A stretch of 64,000 bases of DNA from Flavobacterium sp. LC2016-23 (GCF_009674775.1 NZ_WKKE01000025.1:32960-96959), one strand, 5' to 3'. Counted from the stretch's first letter, positions 53,195 to 61,755 are shown. Notes: generated by a model from the letters alone, not told the origin. Numbers and translations: made by a program.

Positions 53195-53470
53195 ATGGCT
53201 TTAAATATTAAACCGCTTTCAGACCGCGTACTTATTGAGCCTGTAGCAGCTGAAACCAAAACTGCTTCAGGAATTTTCATTCCGGACACTGCCAAAGAGA
53301 AACCACAAAAAGGAACTGTAGTGGCCGTAGGAAATGGATCTAAAGATCACACTATGACCGTAAAAGTTGGCGATACTGTTTTATATGGTAAATATGCAGG
53401 AACAGAATTAAAACTGGAAGGTACTGATTATTTGATCATGCGTGAGGATGATATCTTAGCGATAATCTAA
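53195..53470 (+). CDS. groES: co-chaperonin GroES
   Basis: A 91-residue GroES: IKPLSDRVLIEPVAAETKTASGIFIPDTAKEKPQKGTVVAVG with the mobile loop ETKTASGIFIP and the C-terminal YLIMREDDILAII. It forms the lid of the GroEL cage. In most bacteria groEL follows directly; here 889 bp of repeats and another gene separate them. Confidence 0.97.
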   Translation: MALNIKPLSDRVLIEPVAAETKTASGIFIPDTAKEKPQKGTVVAVGNGSKDHTMTVKVGDTVLYGKYAGTELKLEGTDYLIMREDDILAII

Positions 53471-53472
53471 AA

Positions 53473-53959
53473 ATTGCTGTAAGCTGTAGGCTTTAAGCTA
53501 TAGGCTCCACCAAAAAGCTTAAAGCATATTGCCTAAAGCCTAAAGCAAATAAAGATTGCTGTAAGCTCTAAGCCGTAAGCTGTAGGCCCTAACAAAAAGC
53601 TTAAAGCATATTGCCTAAAGCCTAATGCAAAAAAGATTGCTGTAAGCTCTAAGCCGTAAGCTGTAGGCCTTAACAAAAAACTTAAAGCATATTGCCTAAA
53701 GCCTAAAGCAAAAAAGATTGCTGTAAGCTCTAAGCCGTAAGCTGTAGGCCTTAACAAAAAACTTAAAGCATATTGCCTAAAGCCTAAAGCAAAAAAGATT
53801 GCTGTAAGCTCTAAGCCGTAAGCTGTAGGCCTTAACAAAAAGCTTAAAGCATATTGCCTAAAGCCTAAAGCAAAAAAGATTGCTGTAAGCTCTAAGCCGT
53901 AAGCTGTAGGCCCTAACAAAAAGCTTAAAGCATATTGCCTAAAGCCTAATGCAAAAAAG
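53473..53959. repeat. 81-bp tandem array (six copies) between groES and groEL
   Basis: ATTGCTGTAAGCT starts units at 53473, 53555, 53636, 53717, 53798 and 53879 (spacings 82, 81, 81, 81, 81). Each unit has a left half (GCTCTAAGCCGTAAGCTGTAG) and a right half (GCATATTGCCTAAAGCCTAA) that are partly complementary, so each can form a hairpin. Copies 2-6 are nearly identical, copy 1 has diverged. Part of another unit (TAAAGCCTAAAGCCTACTGC) follows the S23 gene at 54322-54352. Confidence 0.95.
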
Positions 53960-53960
53960 A

Positions 53961-54317
53961 ATGAGAGATTTTAAAAAATATGATATTTGGCAGCTAAGTC
54001 ACTCTTTTACTTTAGAAATCTATAGACTGACCTCAACATTTCCAAAAGAAGAAATATATGGGCTAACAAGTCAGATTAGAAGAGCTTCTTCATCAATTCC
54101 TACTAATATCAGTGAGGGCTGTGGAAGAAATAGCGACAAAGAATTCAATCAATTTCTCAATATCGCTTTAGGTTCGGCCAATGAAACAGAATATCTCTTG
54201 ATTTTAGCTAAAGATCTGCAATATTTAAATAATGAAATTGCACAAAATAATATAGAAGAAATCAACAGCATAAAAAGCAAAATTTACAAATTAAAACAAA
54301 AATTAATTCAGCAGTAG
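53961..54317 (+). CDS. four-helix bundle protein (S23 / 23S-rRNA-IVS family)
   Basis: The ATG at 53961 (MRDFKKYDIWQLSHSFTLEI) gives 118 residues; an ATG at 53949 lies in the repeat and is less likely. It has the S23/IVP signature: FPKEEIYGLTSQIRRASSSI followed by PTNISEGCGRN and LNIALGSANETEYLL. These four-helix proteins are known from intervening sequences in 23S rRNA genes and from many Bacteroidota intergenic sites; molecular function unknown. It sits directly after the 81-bp array, between groES and groEL, so it is a probable repeat-linked insertion. Confidence 0.92.
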   Translation: MRDFKKYDIWQLSHSFTLEIYRLTSTFPKEEIYGLTSQIRRASSSIPTNISEGCGRNSDKEFNQFLNIALGSANETEYLLILAKDLQYLNNEIAQNNIEEINSIKSKIYKLKQKLIQQ

Positions 54318-54359
54318 AAAGGCTTAAAGCCTAAAGCCTACTGCCTAAAGCAAATAAAA

Positions 54360-55988
54360 ATGGCAAAAGATATAAAATTTGATATTGAAGCACGTGACGG
54401 ATTAAAACGTGGTGTTGATGCATTAGCAAATGCTGTAAAAGTAACTCTTGGACCAAAAGGTCGTAACGTAATTATCGGAAAATCATTTGGTGGACCAACA
54501 GTTACTAAAGATGGAGTTTCGGTTGCAAAAGAAATCGAATTAAAAGACCCGTTAGAAAACATGGGCGCGCAAATGGTTAAGGAAGTTGCTTCTAAAACCA
54601 ATGATTTAGCAGGAGACGGAACTACAACTGCGACAGTTTTAGCTCAGGCGATTGTAAAAGAAGGTTTGAAAAACGTTGCTGCAGGAGCAAATCCAATGGA
54701 TTTGAAACGCGGTATTGATAAAGCCGTTGAAGCTATCGTTGCTGACCTGGCAAAACAAGCTAAAGTTGTTGGAAGTGATTCTGATAAAATCAAACAAATT
54801 GCTTCTATATCTGCAAACAATGACGAAGTGATTGGCGAACTAATCGCTACTGCTTTTACTAAAGTGGGTAAAGAAGGTGTAATCACTGTTGAAGAAGCTA
54901 AAGGAACAGATACTTACGTTGATGTTGTGGAAGGAATGCAGTTTGACAGAGGATATCTATCTCCATATTTCGTTACAAATCCGGAGAAAATGGAAGTTGA
55001 ATTAGACTCTCCATACATCTTGTTATACGACAAAAAAGTATCTTCTTTAAAAGAATTACTACCAGTTTTAGAGCCGGTTGCACAATCAGGAAAACCATTA
55101 TTGATTATTGCTGAAGATGTTGACGGAGAAGCGTTATCTACTTTAGTAGTAAATAAATTAAGAGGTGCTCTTAAAATTGCTGCTGTAAAAGCTCCTGGTT
55201 TTGGAGACAGAAGAAAAGCAATGTTGGAAGATATCGCTATTTTAACTGGTGGAACTGTAATTTCTGAAGAAAGAGGGTATACACTTGAAAACACTACTAT
55301 CGAGATGTTAGGAACTGCAAAAAGAGTTTCTATCGATAAAGACAACACTACCATTGTAAGTGGTGCTGGTGAAGCTGATATCATCAAAAACAGAGTAAAC
55401 CAAATTAAAGGTCAGATGGAAACGACAACATCTGATTATGATAAAGAAAAATTACAGGAACGTTTGGCTAAATTAGCCGGTGGTGTTGCTGTTCTTTATG
55501 TTGGTGCCGCTTCTGAAGTGGAAATGAAAGAGAAAAAAGACAGAGTTGACGATGCTTTACACGCAACCCGTGCTGCTGTTGAAGAAGGAATCGTTGCCGG
55601 TGGTGGTGTAGCTTTATTAAGAGCTAAATCTGCTTTGGCTGACTTAAAAGCTGACAACGCTGACGAGGCAACAGGAATTCAGATTGTAGCCCGTGCTGTT
55701 GAATCTCCATTAAGAACTATCGTTGAAAATGCAGGTCTTGAAGGTTCTGTAGTGGTAGCGAAAGTAGGTGAAGGTTCTGGTGATTTTGGATACAATGCCA
55801 AAACTGACGAATATGTAGACATGCTTAAAGCAGGTATTATCGATCCTAAAAAAGTAACTCGTGTAGCATTAGAAAATGCTGCCTCTGTTGCGGGAATGAT
55901 CTTAACTACAGAGTGTGCCTTAATTGATATTAAAGAAGAAAACGCTGGCGGAATGCCAATGGGTGGCGGTATGCCGGGAATGATGTAA
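54360..55988 (+). CDS. groEL: chaperonin GroEL
   Basis: A 542-residue GroEL (typical length about 545): AKDIKFDIEARDGLKRGVDA, VTLGPKGRNVIIGKSFGGPT, VSVAKEIEL, ANDLAGDGTTTATVLAQAIV-like motif NDLAGDGTTTATVLAQ, VEEGIVAGGGVALLRA and the Gly-Gly-Met tail (GGMPMGGGMPGMM). It forms the ATP-driven folding chamber. It is followed by a strong terminator at 56014-56050. Confidence 0.98.
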   Translation: MAKDIKFDIEARDGLKRGVDALANAVKVTLGPKGRNVIIGKSFGGPTVTKDGVSVAKEIELKDPLENMGAQMVKEVASKTNDLAGDGTTTATVLAQAIVKEGLKNVAAGANPMDLKRGIDKAVEAIVADLAKQAKVVGSDSDKIKQIASISANNDEVIGELIATAFTKVGKEGVITVEEAKGTDTYVDVVEGMQFDRGYLSPYFVTNPEKMEVELDSPYILLYDKKVSSLKELLPVLEPVAQSGKPLLIIAEDVDGEALSTLVVNKLRGALKIAAVKAPGFGDRRKAMLEDIAILTGGTVISEERGYTLENTTIEMLGTAKRVSIDKDNTTIVSGAGEADIIKNRVNQIKGQMETTTSDYDKEKLQERLAKLAGGVAVLYVGAASEVEMKEKKDRVDDALHATRAAVEEGIVAGGGVALLRAKSALADLKADNADEATGIQIVARAVESPLRTIVENAGLEGSVVVAKVGEGSGDFGYNAKTDEYVDMLKAGIIDPKKVTRVALENAASVAGMILTTECALIDIKEENAGGMPMGGGMPGMM

Positions 55989-56013
55989 TCGTTCTTCACT
56001 TCTTAAAATTTAA

Positions 56014-56050
56014 AACGCCGGATAGAGATTTCTATCTGGCGTTTTTTTTT
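56014..56050 (+). terminator. terminator after groEL
   Basis: AACGCCGGATAGA (56014-56026) pairs with TCTATCTGGCGTT (56031-56043) with one G-U pair, followed by a T-run. Confidence 0.92.
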
Positions 56051-56081
56051 GCCACACATTAAAAAGATAAAAAGGTTTTTC

Positions 56082-56305
56082 GCCACGAATTTCACGAATT
56101 TTCACGAATTATTTTTCTATTTATTGTGTATAAAAATTTATGGAAATTCGTGTAATTGCTTCGCCTATTCCCTTCGATCAATAGGGTCGTGGCAACCTTT
56201 TTAGCCACAGATCTAAAGATTTCCGCAGATTAATCCATTTAATCCGTTAATCTGTGGCAAACTTTTTTTTACATAACATTCGTGAAAATTCGTGCAATTC
56301 GTGGC
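56082..56305. repeat. nested palindrome, gene-less version of the GxxExxY flank family
   Basis: Outer arms GCCACGAATTTCACGAATT (56082-56100) and its reverse complement with one mismatch (56287-56305). Inside lies a second perfect inverted repeat, GCCACAGAT (56204-56212) and ATCTGTGGC (56250-56258), and further ATTCGTG copies. No ORF. It fills most of the 387-bp gap between groEL and the next gene. Confidence 0.85.
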
Positions 56306-56346
56306 AAACTTAACATTCCCTTTTTCATTAAAAAATCGTTTATCAA

Positions 56347-56354
56347 TATCTTTG
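56347..56354 (+). promoter_or_regulatory. -7 box TATCTTTG
   Basis: TATCTTTGCG, 21 nt before the ATG at 56376, fits TAnnTTTG. The -33 partner is weak (TTTTTC). Confidence 0.55.
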
Positions 56355-56375
56355 CGATTATATTAAAATCACAAA

Positions 56376-57575
56376 ATGAGAAAATTCATTACTCACCTAT
56401 TACTTCTTACATTCTTATTTCTTACCACTTTTTCCTATTCTCAAACCAATAAAGATACCTACGTAGTCTTAGTTTCTATGGACGGATTTCGTTGGGATTA
56501 TGGTAAGCAATTTAATCTTCCGAATTTAAAACAAATTGCGAAAGAGGGTGTTCATGCAAAATCAATGAAACCTTCTTACCCCACTAAAACATTCCCCAAT
56601 CATTATTCTATTGTAACAGGACTTTATCCGGACCATCATGGTATTATTAATAATGCTTTTTATGATGCTCAACTAAATGAGTCTTTTTCTTTATCATCGA
56701 ATGCTAAAAATGATTCCCGTTTTTATGGCGGAAATCCAATTTGGAATGTTGCCGAACAACAAGGTGTAAAAGCAGCTTCTTTTTTCTGGCCGGGATCGGA
56801 TACCGATCAGAAAAGACCTGGTATTTATAAGCCGTATGACGATAAAGTGCCTTACGGAACCCGAATCGATACCGTTCTAAAATGGCTGCAGCTTCCCGAA
56901 AAACAGCGTCCGCATCTGATCACCTTATACTTTGACCAGCCCGATCATACGGGACACAATTTTGGACCTCTTTCTCCTGAAAACAAAAAAGTAATCCTTC
57001 AGATGGATTCTATTATGGGACAATTGTCTGCCAGGCTGGATCAGTTGCCTATCGGAAAACAAATCAATTTAATCATTGTTTCCGATCATGGAATGGCCGA
57101 TATCAGCAATACCAAAAAAGTGGCCCTTTTAGAGTATCTAAAACCTGAATGGTTAGGATACAAAACCGTTATTAATCCCATTATGAGTTTACAGGCAAAA
57201 CCCGGCTGTACGGATTCCATTGCAGCAGCCTTAAAAAAAGTACCGCATATTAAATTCTGGAGAGCGGGAAAATTGCCCAAAAGATTGCACTATGGCACGA
57301 ATCCGAGGGTGCAGGATTTTGTTATTGAAGCCGAAAAAGGATATAGTTTAGTAAATGATAAAGACCAAAAGATAAAAGGAGGAACACACGGTTACGACAA
57401 TAAAAACAAAGACATGCAGGCTATTTTTTACGCAAAAGGTCCTGCTTTTAAAGTGAATAAGGAAGTCGGATCTTTTCAGAACGTTTCGGTTTATACTTTA
57501 ATAGCCCATATCTTAGGATTGAAAATCGATGAAGTGGACGGAAAGTTCAGCGAAGTGGAGGGGTTAATTAGATAA
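56376..57575 (+). CDS. secreted type I phosphodiesterase / nucleotide pyrophosphatase
   Basis: A 399-residue protein with signal peptide (MRKFITHLLLLTFLFLTTFSYS). The alkaline-phosphatase-superfamily NPP domain is clear: VVLVSMDGFRWDY (first metal Asp), KPSYPTKTFPNHYSIVTGLYP (nucleophile Thr), YFDQPDHTGHNFGP (Asp/His ligands), IIVSDHGMADIS and GGTHGYDN (further metal ligands). It hydrolyses phosphodiester or pyrophosphate bonds, possibly of extracellular nucleotides; substrate unknown. It is a single-gene unit with its own promoter. Confidence 0.93.
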   Translation: MRKFITHLLLLTFLFLTTFSYSQTNKDTYVVLVSMDGFRWDYGKQFNLPNLKQIAKEGVHAKSMKPSYPTKTFPNHYSIVTGLYPDHHGIINNAFYDAQLNESFSLSSNAKNDSRFYGGNPIWNVAEQQGVKAASFFWPGSDTDQKRPGIYKPYDDKVPYGTRIDTVLKWLQLPEKQRPHLITLYFDQPDHTGHNFGPLSPENKKVILQMDSIMGQLSARLDQLPIGKQINLIIVSDHGMADISNTKKVALLEYLKPEWLGYKTVINPIMSLQAKPGCTDSIAAALKKVPHIKFWRAGKLPKRLHYGTNPRVQDFVIEAEKGYSLVNDKDQKIKGGTHGYDNKNKDMQAIFYAKGPAFKVNKEVGSFQNVSVYTLIAHILGLKIDEVDGKFSEVEGLIR

Positions 57576-57581
57576 TTGGTC

Positions 57582-57642
57582 AATTAGATAATGAGATAAT
57601 GTTTAAAATTTTCTAATTGATTAATTTTCTCATTATCTAATT
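57582..57642. terminator. bidirectional hairpin between converging genes
   Basis: AATTAGATAATGAGA (57582-57596) pairs perfectly with TCTCATTATCTAATT (57628-57642). It lies between two converging genes. AT-rich, without a clean T-run, so termination is likely but not certain. Confidence 0.55.
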
Positions 57643-57652
57643 ATCTAATTCT

Positions 57653-59182
57653 TTAATTGACTACTTTATAAGTCGGATCTTCGATCACATTGACCTTTAT
57701 AACTGCTTCGGCATTTTTGAGCAGCAGGATACAGTCAGGACTCAAATGTTGCAGTTCGATGATTTTGTTTAACTGACTGTATTTTTTCGTCAGATTATTC
57801 AAGGCCTCGATCGCAGACATATCGGCTATACGGCTTTCTTTAAAATCAATAATCACGTGATTGGGATCATTCTGAATATCGAATTTTTCCATAAAAGCAG
57901 CTATAGAACCAAAAAACAGAGGACCATAAATTTCGTAGTGTTTTACACCTTCATCATCCGTAAAATGTCTGGCGCGGATTCTTTTGGCACTTTCCCAGGC
58001 AAAAACCAAGGCCGAAATAATGACACCAATTAATACTGCCAAAGCCAGGTTGTGCAGCACAATTGTGATTAAGGCCACTATTATTCCAACAAAAATATCG
58101 TGTTTCGGCATCTTGTTTATAATCCTGAAACTTGCCCATTCGAACGTCGTTATGGCCACCATCATCATCACTCCAACCAAAGCCGCCATGGGTAACTTTC
58201 CAATTACCGGAGCTCCGAAAAGTATAATTATCAAAATAGTCAGTGCCGCGATTATTCCCGAAAGCCGGGCTCTGGAACCTGCCGAAAGATTGACCAGTGT
58301 CTGTGCAATCATCGGGCAGCCGCCCATTCCGAAGAAAAAACCGTTTAAGATATTCGAGCTTCCCTGAGCAATACATTCCCGATTGCTGTTCCCACGAGTT
58401 CCGGTTATTTCATCAACTAGATTTAAGGTCAGCAAACCTTCGGTTAGACCAACGGCCGCAACGATTACCGAATACGGAAATATTACTTTAAGCGTATCAA
58501 AAGAAAGAGGAATATTGGGAATATGAAAAGGAGGAAATCCGCCCTGAACAGAAGCAATATCTTCTACAGTTTTGGTATCGATATGGAACAAAAGCACAAT
58601 AGCAAAAACGACCATTATAGCCACCAAAGAAGCCGGAACTGTTTTTGTGATTTTAGGAAAAAGGAGAACAATACCCACTGTCAAAGCGACCAAACCCAAC
58701 ATAATGTACAGCGGTGTGCCCTGCAGCCAGGAAACCTGTCCGTTTACAACTGTTTTAAATTGTTCCAGCTGTGACATAAAAATAACAACAGCAAGTCCGT
58801 TTACGAAACCAAACATGACGGGCTGCGGTACCAGTCTGATAAATTTACCGAGTTTAAAAAGCCCTATACAGATTTGCACCACACCACCAAGTGCGACGGC
58901 TGCAAAAACATATTCGATACCGTGTGATTTCATCAGGGCGATCAGAACAATCACTGTTGCTCCTGCCCCACCCGAGATCATTCCGGGTCTGCCGCCAAAA
59001 ATAGCCGTAACCAAACCGGCAATAAAGGCAGCGTACAAACCTACCAGGGGAGGAAAACCAGCCAGAATCGCGAACGATAATGATTCGGGAATCATCGTCA
59101 TGGCTACGGTTAGCCCCGCTAAAATTTCATTTTTATAATTAACCTTTTGCGAAAAGTCAAAGAGGGCGTATGCTTTTTTCAT
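57653..59182 (-). CDS. SulP family anion transporter with STAS domain
   Basis: A 509-residue membrane protein with about 11-14 helices. The SulP signature is near the N-terminus: MTMIPESLSFAILAGFPPLVGLYAAFIAGLV; then GGRPGMISGGAGATVIVL. The C-terminal STAS domain is at about residues 400-500 (VIIDFKESRIADMSAIEALN). Such proteins carry sulfate, bicarbonate or other small anions; specificity cannot be read. A TAAATTTG box just upstream (59190-59197) would give a very short leader. Confidence 0.93.
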   Translation of the reverse strand: MKKAYALFDFSQKVNYKNEILAGLTVAMTMIPESLSFAILAGFPPLVGLYAAFIAGLVTAIFGGRPGMISGGAGATVIVLIALMKSHGIEYVFAAVALGGVVQICIGLFKLGKFIRLVPQPVMFGFVNGLAVVIFMSQLEQFKTVVNGQVSWLQGTPLYIMLGLVALTVGIVLLFPKITKTVPASLVAIMVVFAIVLLFHIDTKTVEDIASVQGGFPPFHIPNIPLSFDTLKVIFPYSVIVAAVGLTEGLLTLNLVDEITGTRGNSNRECIAQGSSNILNGFFFGMGGCPMIAQTLVNLSAGSRARLSGIIAALTILIIILFGAPVIGKLPMAALVGVMMMVAITTFEWASFRIINKMPKHDIFVGIIVALITIVLHNLALAVLIGVIISALVFAWESAKRIRARHFTDDEGVKHYEIYGPLFFGSIAAFMEKFDIQNDPNHVIIDFKESRIADMSAIEALNNLTKKYSQLNKIIELQHLSPDCILLLKNAEAVIKVNVIEDPTYKVVN

Positions 59183-59683
59183 AAGAGCACAAATTTAAAA
59201 AATAATGTGCATAAACAGAAGAAACCTTTTCAATACTGAAAAAAGCCTGAAAATTATTATTTCAAAGGAACAGTTCTTTTAAAACTGATTCACTAATAAC
59301 AATACAACGGAAAGAATAAAACTAATCATATAATCATTTGTTGAAAGCCTTTTGCTGGCTTGGATGTGACGTATTGTGAAGAAATTATGAAGTCAAAAGT
59401 AATATTAATCTTTTATATAAAAACGGGTATTTTCCCCTGATTTTGCTAAGGAAAAACACCTCCGAAATGCCGAAAAATATTTATATCTAAGGCACACAGA
59501 TATAGCCCATACCATTTACACAGTCTCTTATAATACCCGATTTTTTGGGATATTTTTCTAAATAATTGCTAAATCTTACTACTTTGCCCTATTTTATTAT
59601 AAATATGCCTTTTTAGGGCTGTTCAATTCCTTAATTGACCATTAATTTACTGTTTCAATTATTTTTAATTAAAACCATAAACT
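59183..59683. other. 501-bp intergenic region
   Basis: Contains the -7 box for the transporter gene and AT-rich sequence. A weak stem (GCCCTA at about 59586 with TAGGGC at about 59614) is seen, but I find no RNA gene or ORF I can support. Confidence 0.6.
59190..59197 (-). promoter_or_regulatory. -7 box TAAATTTG of the SulP gene
   Basis: Minus-strand TAAATTTG, 7 nt from the ATG, implies a nearly leaderless mRNA. Confidence 0.45.
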
Positions 59684-60187
59684 ATGGCAATCGAAAATTT
59701 AAATTCCCTGCACTACACAGCACAGGAAAAAACTATTGTAGCAAACGCTCTGGCCACTATTGAAGGTTCTCTTGCCGCAAAATTCAAGAACCTTACACCC
59801 GAAGAACGAACGAAGTACGGTAGTGTAAACGAACAAAACAAACTTGTAATCAACAAGGTAAAAGATTTCAGAACCAATCAGCCTGCTTTGAGCAGTCCCG
59901 ATATTGACTGGGTAGAATTTCAGAACGATGTTGACTCGAGAGAGTTTCTTCAGAGTATCATCATCCGTTTGGAAAGCCTGGCAGACAGCCTTAAAAACAA
60001 TAAAATCCTGCATGATTACGATTGTTATCAGGCGGCACTTACCGATTATGATTTCAGTAAATACAAGGTAGGAACAAAGGCTGCAGGTTTTCAGGTGAAG
60101 GTAAACGAGCTGGCACAGTTCTTTAAAAAAACAACGCCAGTAAACGAAAATAAACCAAACGATCCTACTGTAAATAAAAAAGAATAA
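59684..60187 (+). CDS. hypothetical protein, 167 aa
   Basis: A soluble, mainly helical protein (MAIENLNSLHYTAQEKTIVANAL, FLQSIIIRLESLADSLKNN) with a Pro/Asn/Lys-rich tail. No signal peptide or known motif; family not recognised. Residues 100-140 include DYDCYQAALTDYDFSKYKVGTKAAGF, which may be conserved in Flavobacteria, but I cannot show it. It has its own terminator (60194-60227). Confidence 0.8.
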   Translation: MAIENLNSLHYTAQEKTIVANALATIEGSLAAKFKNLTPEERTKYGSVNEQNKLVINKVKDFRTNQPALSSPDIDWVEFQNDVDSREFLQSIIIRLESLADSLKNNKILHDYDCYQAALTDYDFSKYKVGTKAAGFQVKVNELAQFFKKTTPVNENKPNDPTVNKKE

Positions 60188-60193
60188 CAAACA

Positions 60194-60227
60194 GCCTCTC
60201 CAGCGTAAAATCCGGAGAGGCTTTTTT
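60194..60227 (+). terminator. terminator of the 167-aa gene
   Basis: GCCTCTCC (60194-60201) pairs with GGAGAGGC (60214-60221), then six T. Confidence 0.9.
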
Positions 60228-60239
60228 ATGGTAAAGATA

Positions 60240-60480
60240 CTTTTGTGAGGTGCTGTCACCCATCGTTCGGGTTCTGACAGGCAGGATTGGCGTCCGGCAA
60301 CGTATTTTTTGGCGTTAACAAACCCATCCGATACGTTCGGAACGCCTATTTTGGCCTCTTCAGGCACCTCTTTGGCGTCCCCCTGTGTGTAATTTGGCGT
60401 TCGAAGCGCCATTCGACAGCTCCGGAACGCCAATCATGACTGATCGAACGTATCCTTATACGCCGGGGAACGCCATTGAT
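60240..60480. repeat. GC-rich cluster of TTGGCGT/GAACGCC motifs
   Basis: About 240 bp with higher GC than its surroundings and at least seven TTGGCGT or GAACGCC-type pieces in both orientations (for example ATTGGCGTCCGG, TTTGGCGTTAAC, CGGAACGCCTA, TTTGGCGTTCGAAGCGCC, CGGAACGCCAATC, GGGAACGCCATT). It could be a decayed mobile or repetitive element. A reverse-strand ORF across it is not credible as a gene because it continues antisense through the 167-aa gene. Confidence 0.6.
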
Positions 60481-60612
60481 GATTGTTTTTGATAGTCCGG
60501 TAACTGATTTCACGTCATCGCTTCTTTATTAAACCTCACCGATGATGTTTTCACATTTGTTATTTTAACCCAAGGGAAAATCATCCTGCAAACAATACTC
60601 AACCGCAATATT

Positions 60613-60714
60613 TGTCATTTCGACCGAAGGGAGAAATCACACTCGTAATTCGACAAAGATTGGCGACGTTTAGTTACGGAGCTTCTCGTGTGATTTCTCC
60701 TTCGTCGAAATGAC
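60613..60714. repeat. GTCATTTCGA palindromic repeat, copy A
   Basis: Begins GTCATTTCGACCGAAGG and ends TTCGTCGAAATGAC; GAGAAATCACAC and GTGTGATTTCTC form inner arms. The core (TCGACAAAGATTGGCGAC) recurs in inverse orientation in copies B and C. Confidence 0.88.
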
Positions 60715-60739
60715 ATATTATATCGAAATGACATTATAA

Positions 60740-60763
60740 AAAGCCCTGCAATTGCAGGGCTTT
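60740..60763 (-). terminator. perfect palindrome terminator of the 93-aa gene
   Basis: AAAGCCCTGCAA/TTGCAGGGCTTT is a perfect 24-bp palindrome; on the minus strand it is followed by a T-rich stretch, 25 nt past the gene end. Confidence 0.75.
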
Positions 60764-60787
60764 AAGTGGTATTTAGATGCTAAAAAT

Positions 60788-61069
60788 TTAACTCGCTTTT
60801 AAGGCTGATGCCATACAGGCTTTCTGAATTTCCTCATCTGAAAACGGAGATAAGGTTTCGGCCAAAGATCTGCTGGTTCTTAAACAGCTCAGCATCTTTT
60901 GCCTTAATTCGAGATTGTTGCCGTACTCTGTATCGAGCAGTAATTCGAAAATTTCCTGTAAATACAGGGGTTGTTCTTTAAAATCGTCTTCAAAACATAG
61001 GTTTGAAACGAAATTGGCCACGGATGGCATTACATCAAGGTGTGATGCTTTTTGATTTTCTTTTGTCAT
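60788..61069 (-). CDS. hypothetical protein, 93 aa
   Basis: A small acidic, helical protein (MTKENQKASHLDVMPSVANFVSN ... LYLQEIFELLLDTEYGNNLELRQKML). The start MTKENQ at 61069 is preferred over one 21 bases earlier. No family recognised. It is framed by palindromic repeats (copy A on one side, copies B-D on the other) and has a strong terminator, which supports it being a real gene. Confidence 0.65.
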   Translation of the reverse strand: MTKENQKASHLDVMPSVANFVSNLCFEDDFKEQPLYLQEIFELLLDTEYGNNLELRQKMLSCLRTSRSLAETLSPFSDEEIQKACMASALKAS

Positions 61070-61325
61070 ACTAGAAAATATTAGATACACGAAACCCTCA
61101 CCTTAGGTGTGACAAACAATCATAGGATTGAGTTAGTAGTCTTTCGGTTTAAACTACAGCACCATAGTAAAGGATTCGCTTATGTTAACTTAAAAATAAG
61201 TTTTTTAGGATTGCTCCTATGTATTGTTTGTCAAGGCAAACGTACAACTATAATTTTAATGAACCAAAAAAAAGATTAATACTACAAATCCTGAGAGAGT
61301 AAGGACAATTCTTATCCACAATATT

Positions 61326-61456
61326 GTCATTTCGACGTAAGGAGACCCGAGCGATAGCGAACAGACGAAGGAGAAATCACACGAGAAACTCCGTCCCTAA
61401 AAGTCGCCAATCTTTGTCGAATTACGAGTGTGATTTCTCCCTGCGGTCGAAATGAC
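61326..61456. repeat. GTCATTTCGA palindromic repeat, copy B
   Basis: GTCATTTCGACGTAAGG ... GGTCGAAATGAC with a GAGACCCGAGCGATAGCGAACAG insertion that copy A lacks. Inner arms GAGAAATCACACGAG and CGAGTGTGATTTCTC. Confidence 0.9.
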
Positions 61457-61493
61457 AGAACTGCACGACAAACAATACTTATCCGTAATATTT

Positions 61494-61621
61494 GTCATTT
61501 CGACGAAGGAGACCCGAGCGATAGCGAACAGACGAAGTAAATCACACGAGAAACTCCGTCCCTAAAAGTCGCCAATCTTTGTCGAATTACGAGTGTGATT
61601 TCTCCCTTCGGTCGAAATGAC
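61494..61621. repeat. GTCATTTCGA palindromic repeat, copy C
   Basis: Almost identical to copy B (same insertion and core), with a small deletion in the left inner arm (ACGAAGTAAATCACACG). The linker to B (AGAACTGCACGACAAACAATAC) is close to that between C and D, so the whole unit was tandemly duplicated. Confidence 0.9.
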
Positions 61622-61658
61622 AGAACTGTACGATATACAATGCTTATCCACAATATTT

Positions 61659-61755
61659 GTCATTTCGACGAAGGAGAAATCTCCAATAGAAGCTCGACAA
61701 AGTTTTATACCCACTGAAATGGAGTTACTTGCGAAGATTTCTCGTTCGAAATGAC
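61659..61755. repeat. GTCATTTCGA palindromic repeat, copy D
   Basis: GTCATTTCGACGAAGGAG ... CTCGTTCGAAATGAC with a different core (AGCTCGACAAAGTTTTATACCC). Confidence 0.85.

Noticed and set aside
53533..53919. Minus-strand ORF across the 81-bp tandem array
   Set aside because: It exists only because 81 is a multiple of three and no stop falls in the unit; the protein is a plain repeat without start context.
53473..53959. CRISPR array
   Set aside because: The 81-bp units are contiguous and nearly identical with no unique spacers, and no cas genes are nearby.
59183..59683. Small RNA or riboswitch upstream of the 167-aa gene
   Set aside because: Only weak stems are seen, and no known riboswitch motif or terminator.
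59699..60433. 244-codon minus-strand ORF
   Set aside because: Its 3' two thirds run antisense through the 167-aa gene, which has a proper terminator; the rest is the GC-rich repeat cluster.
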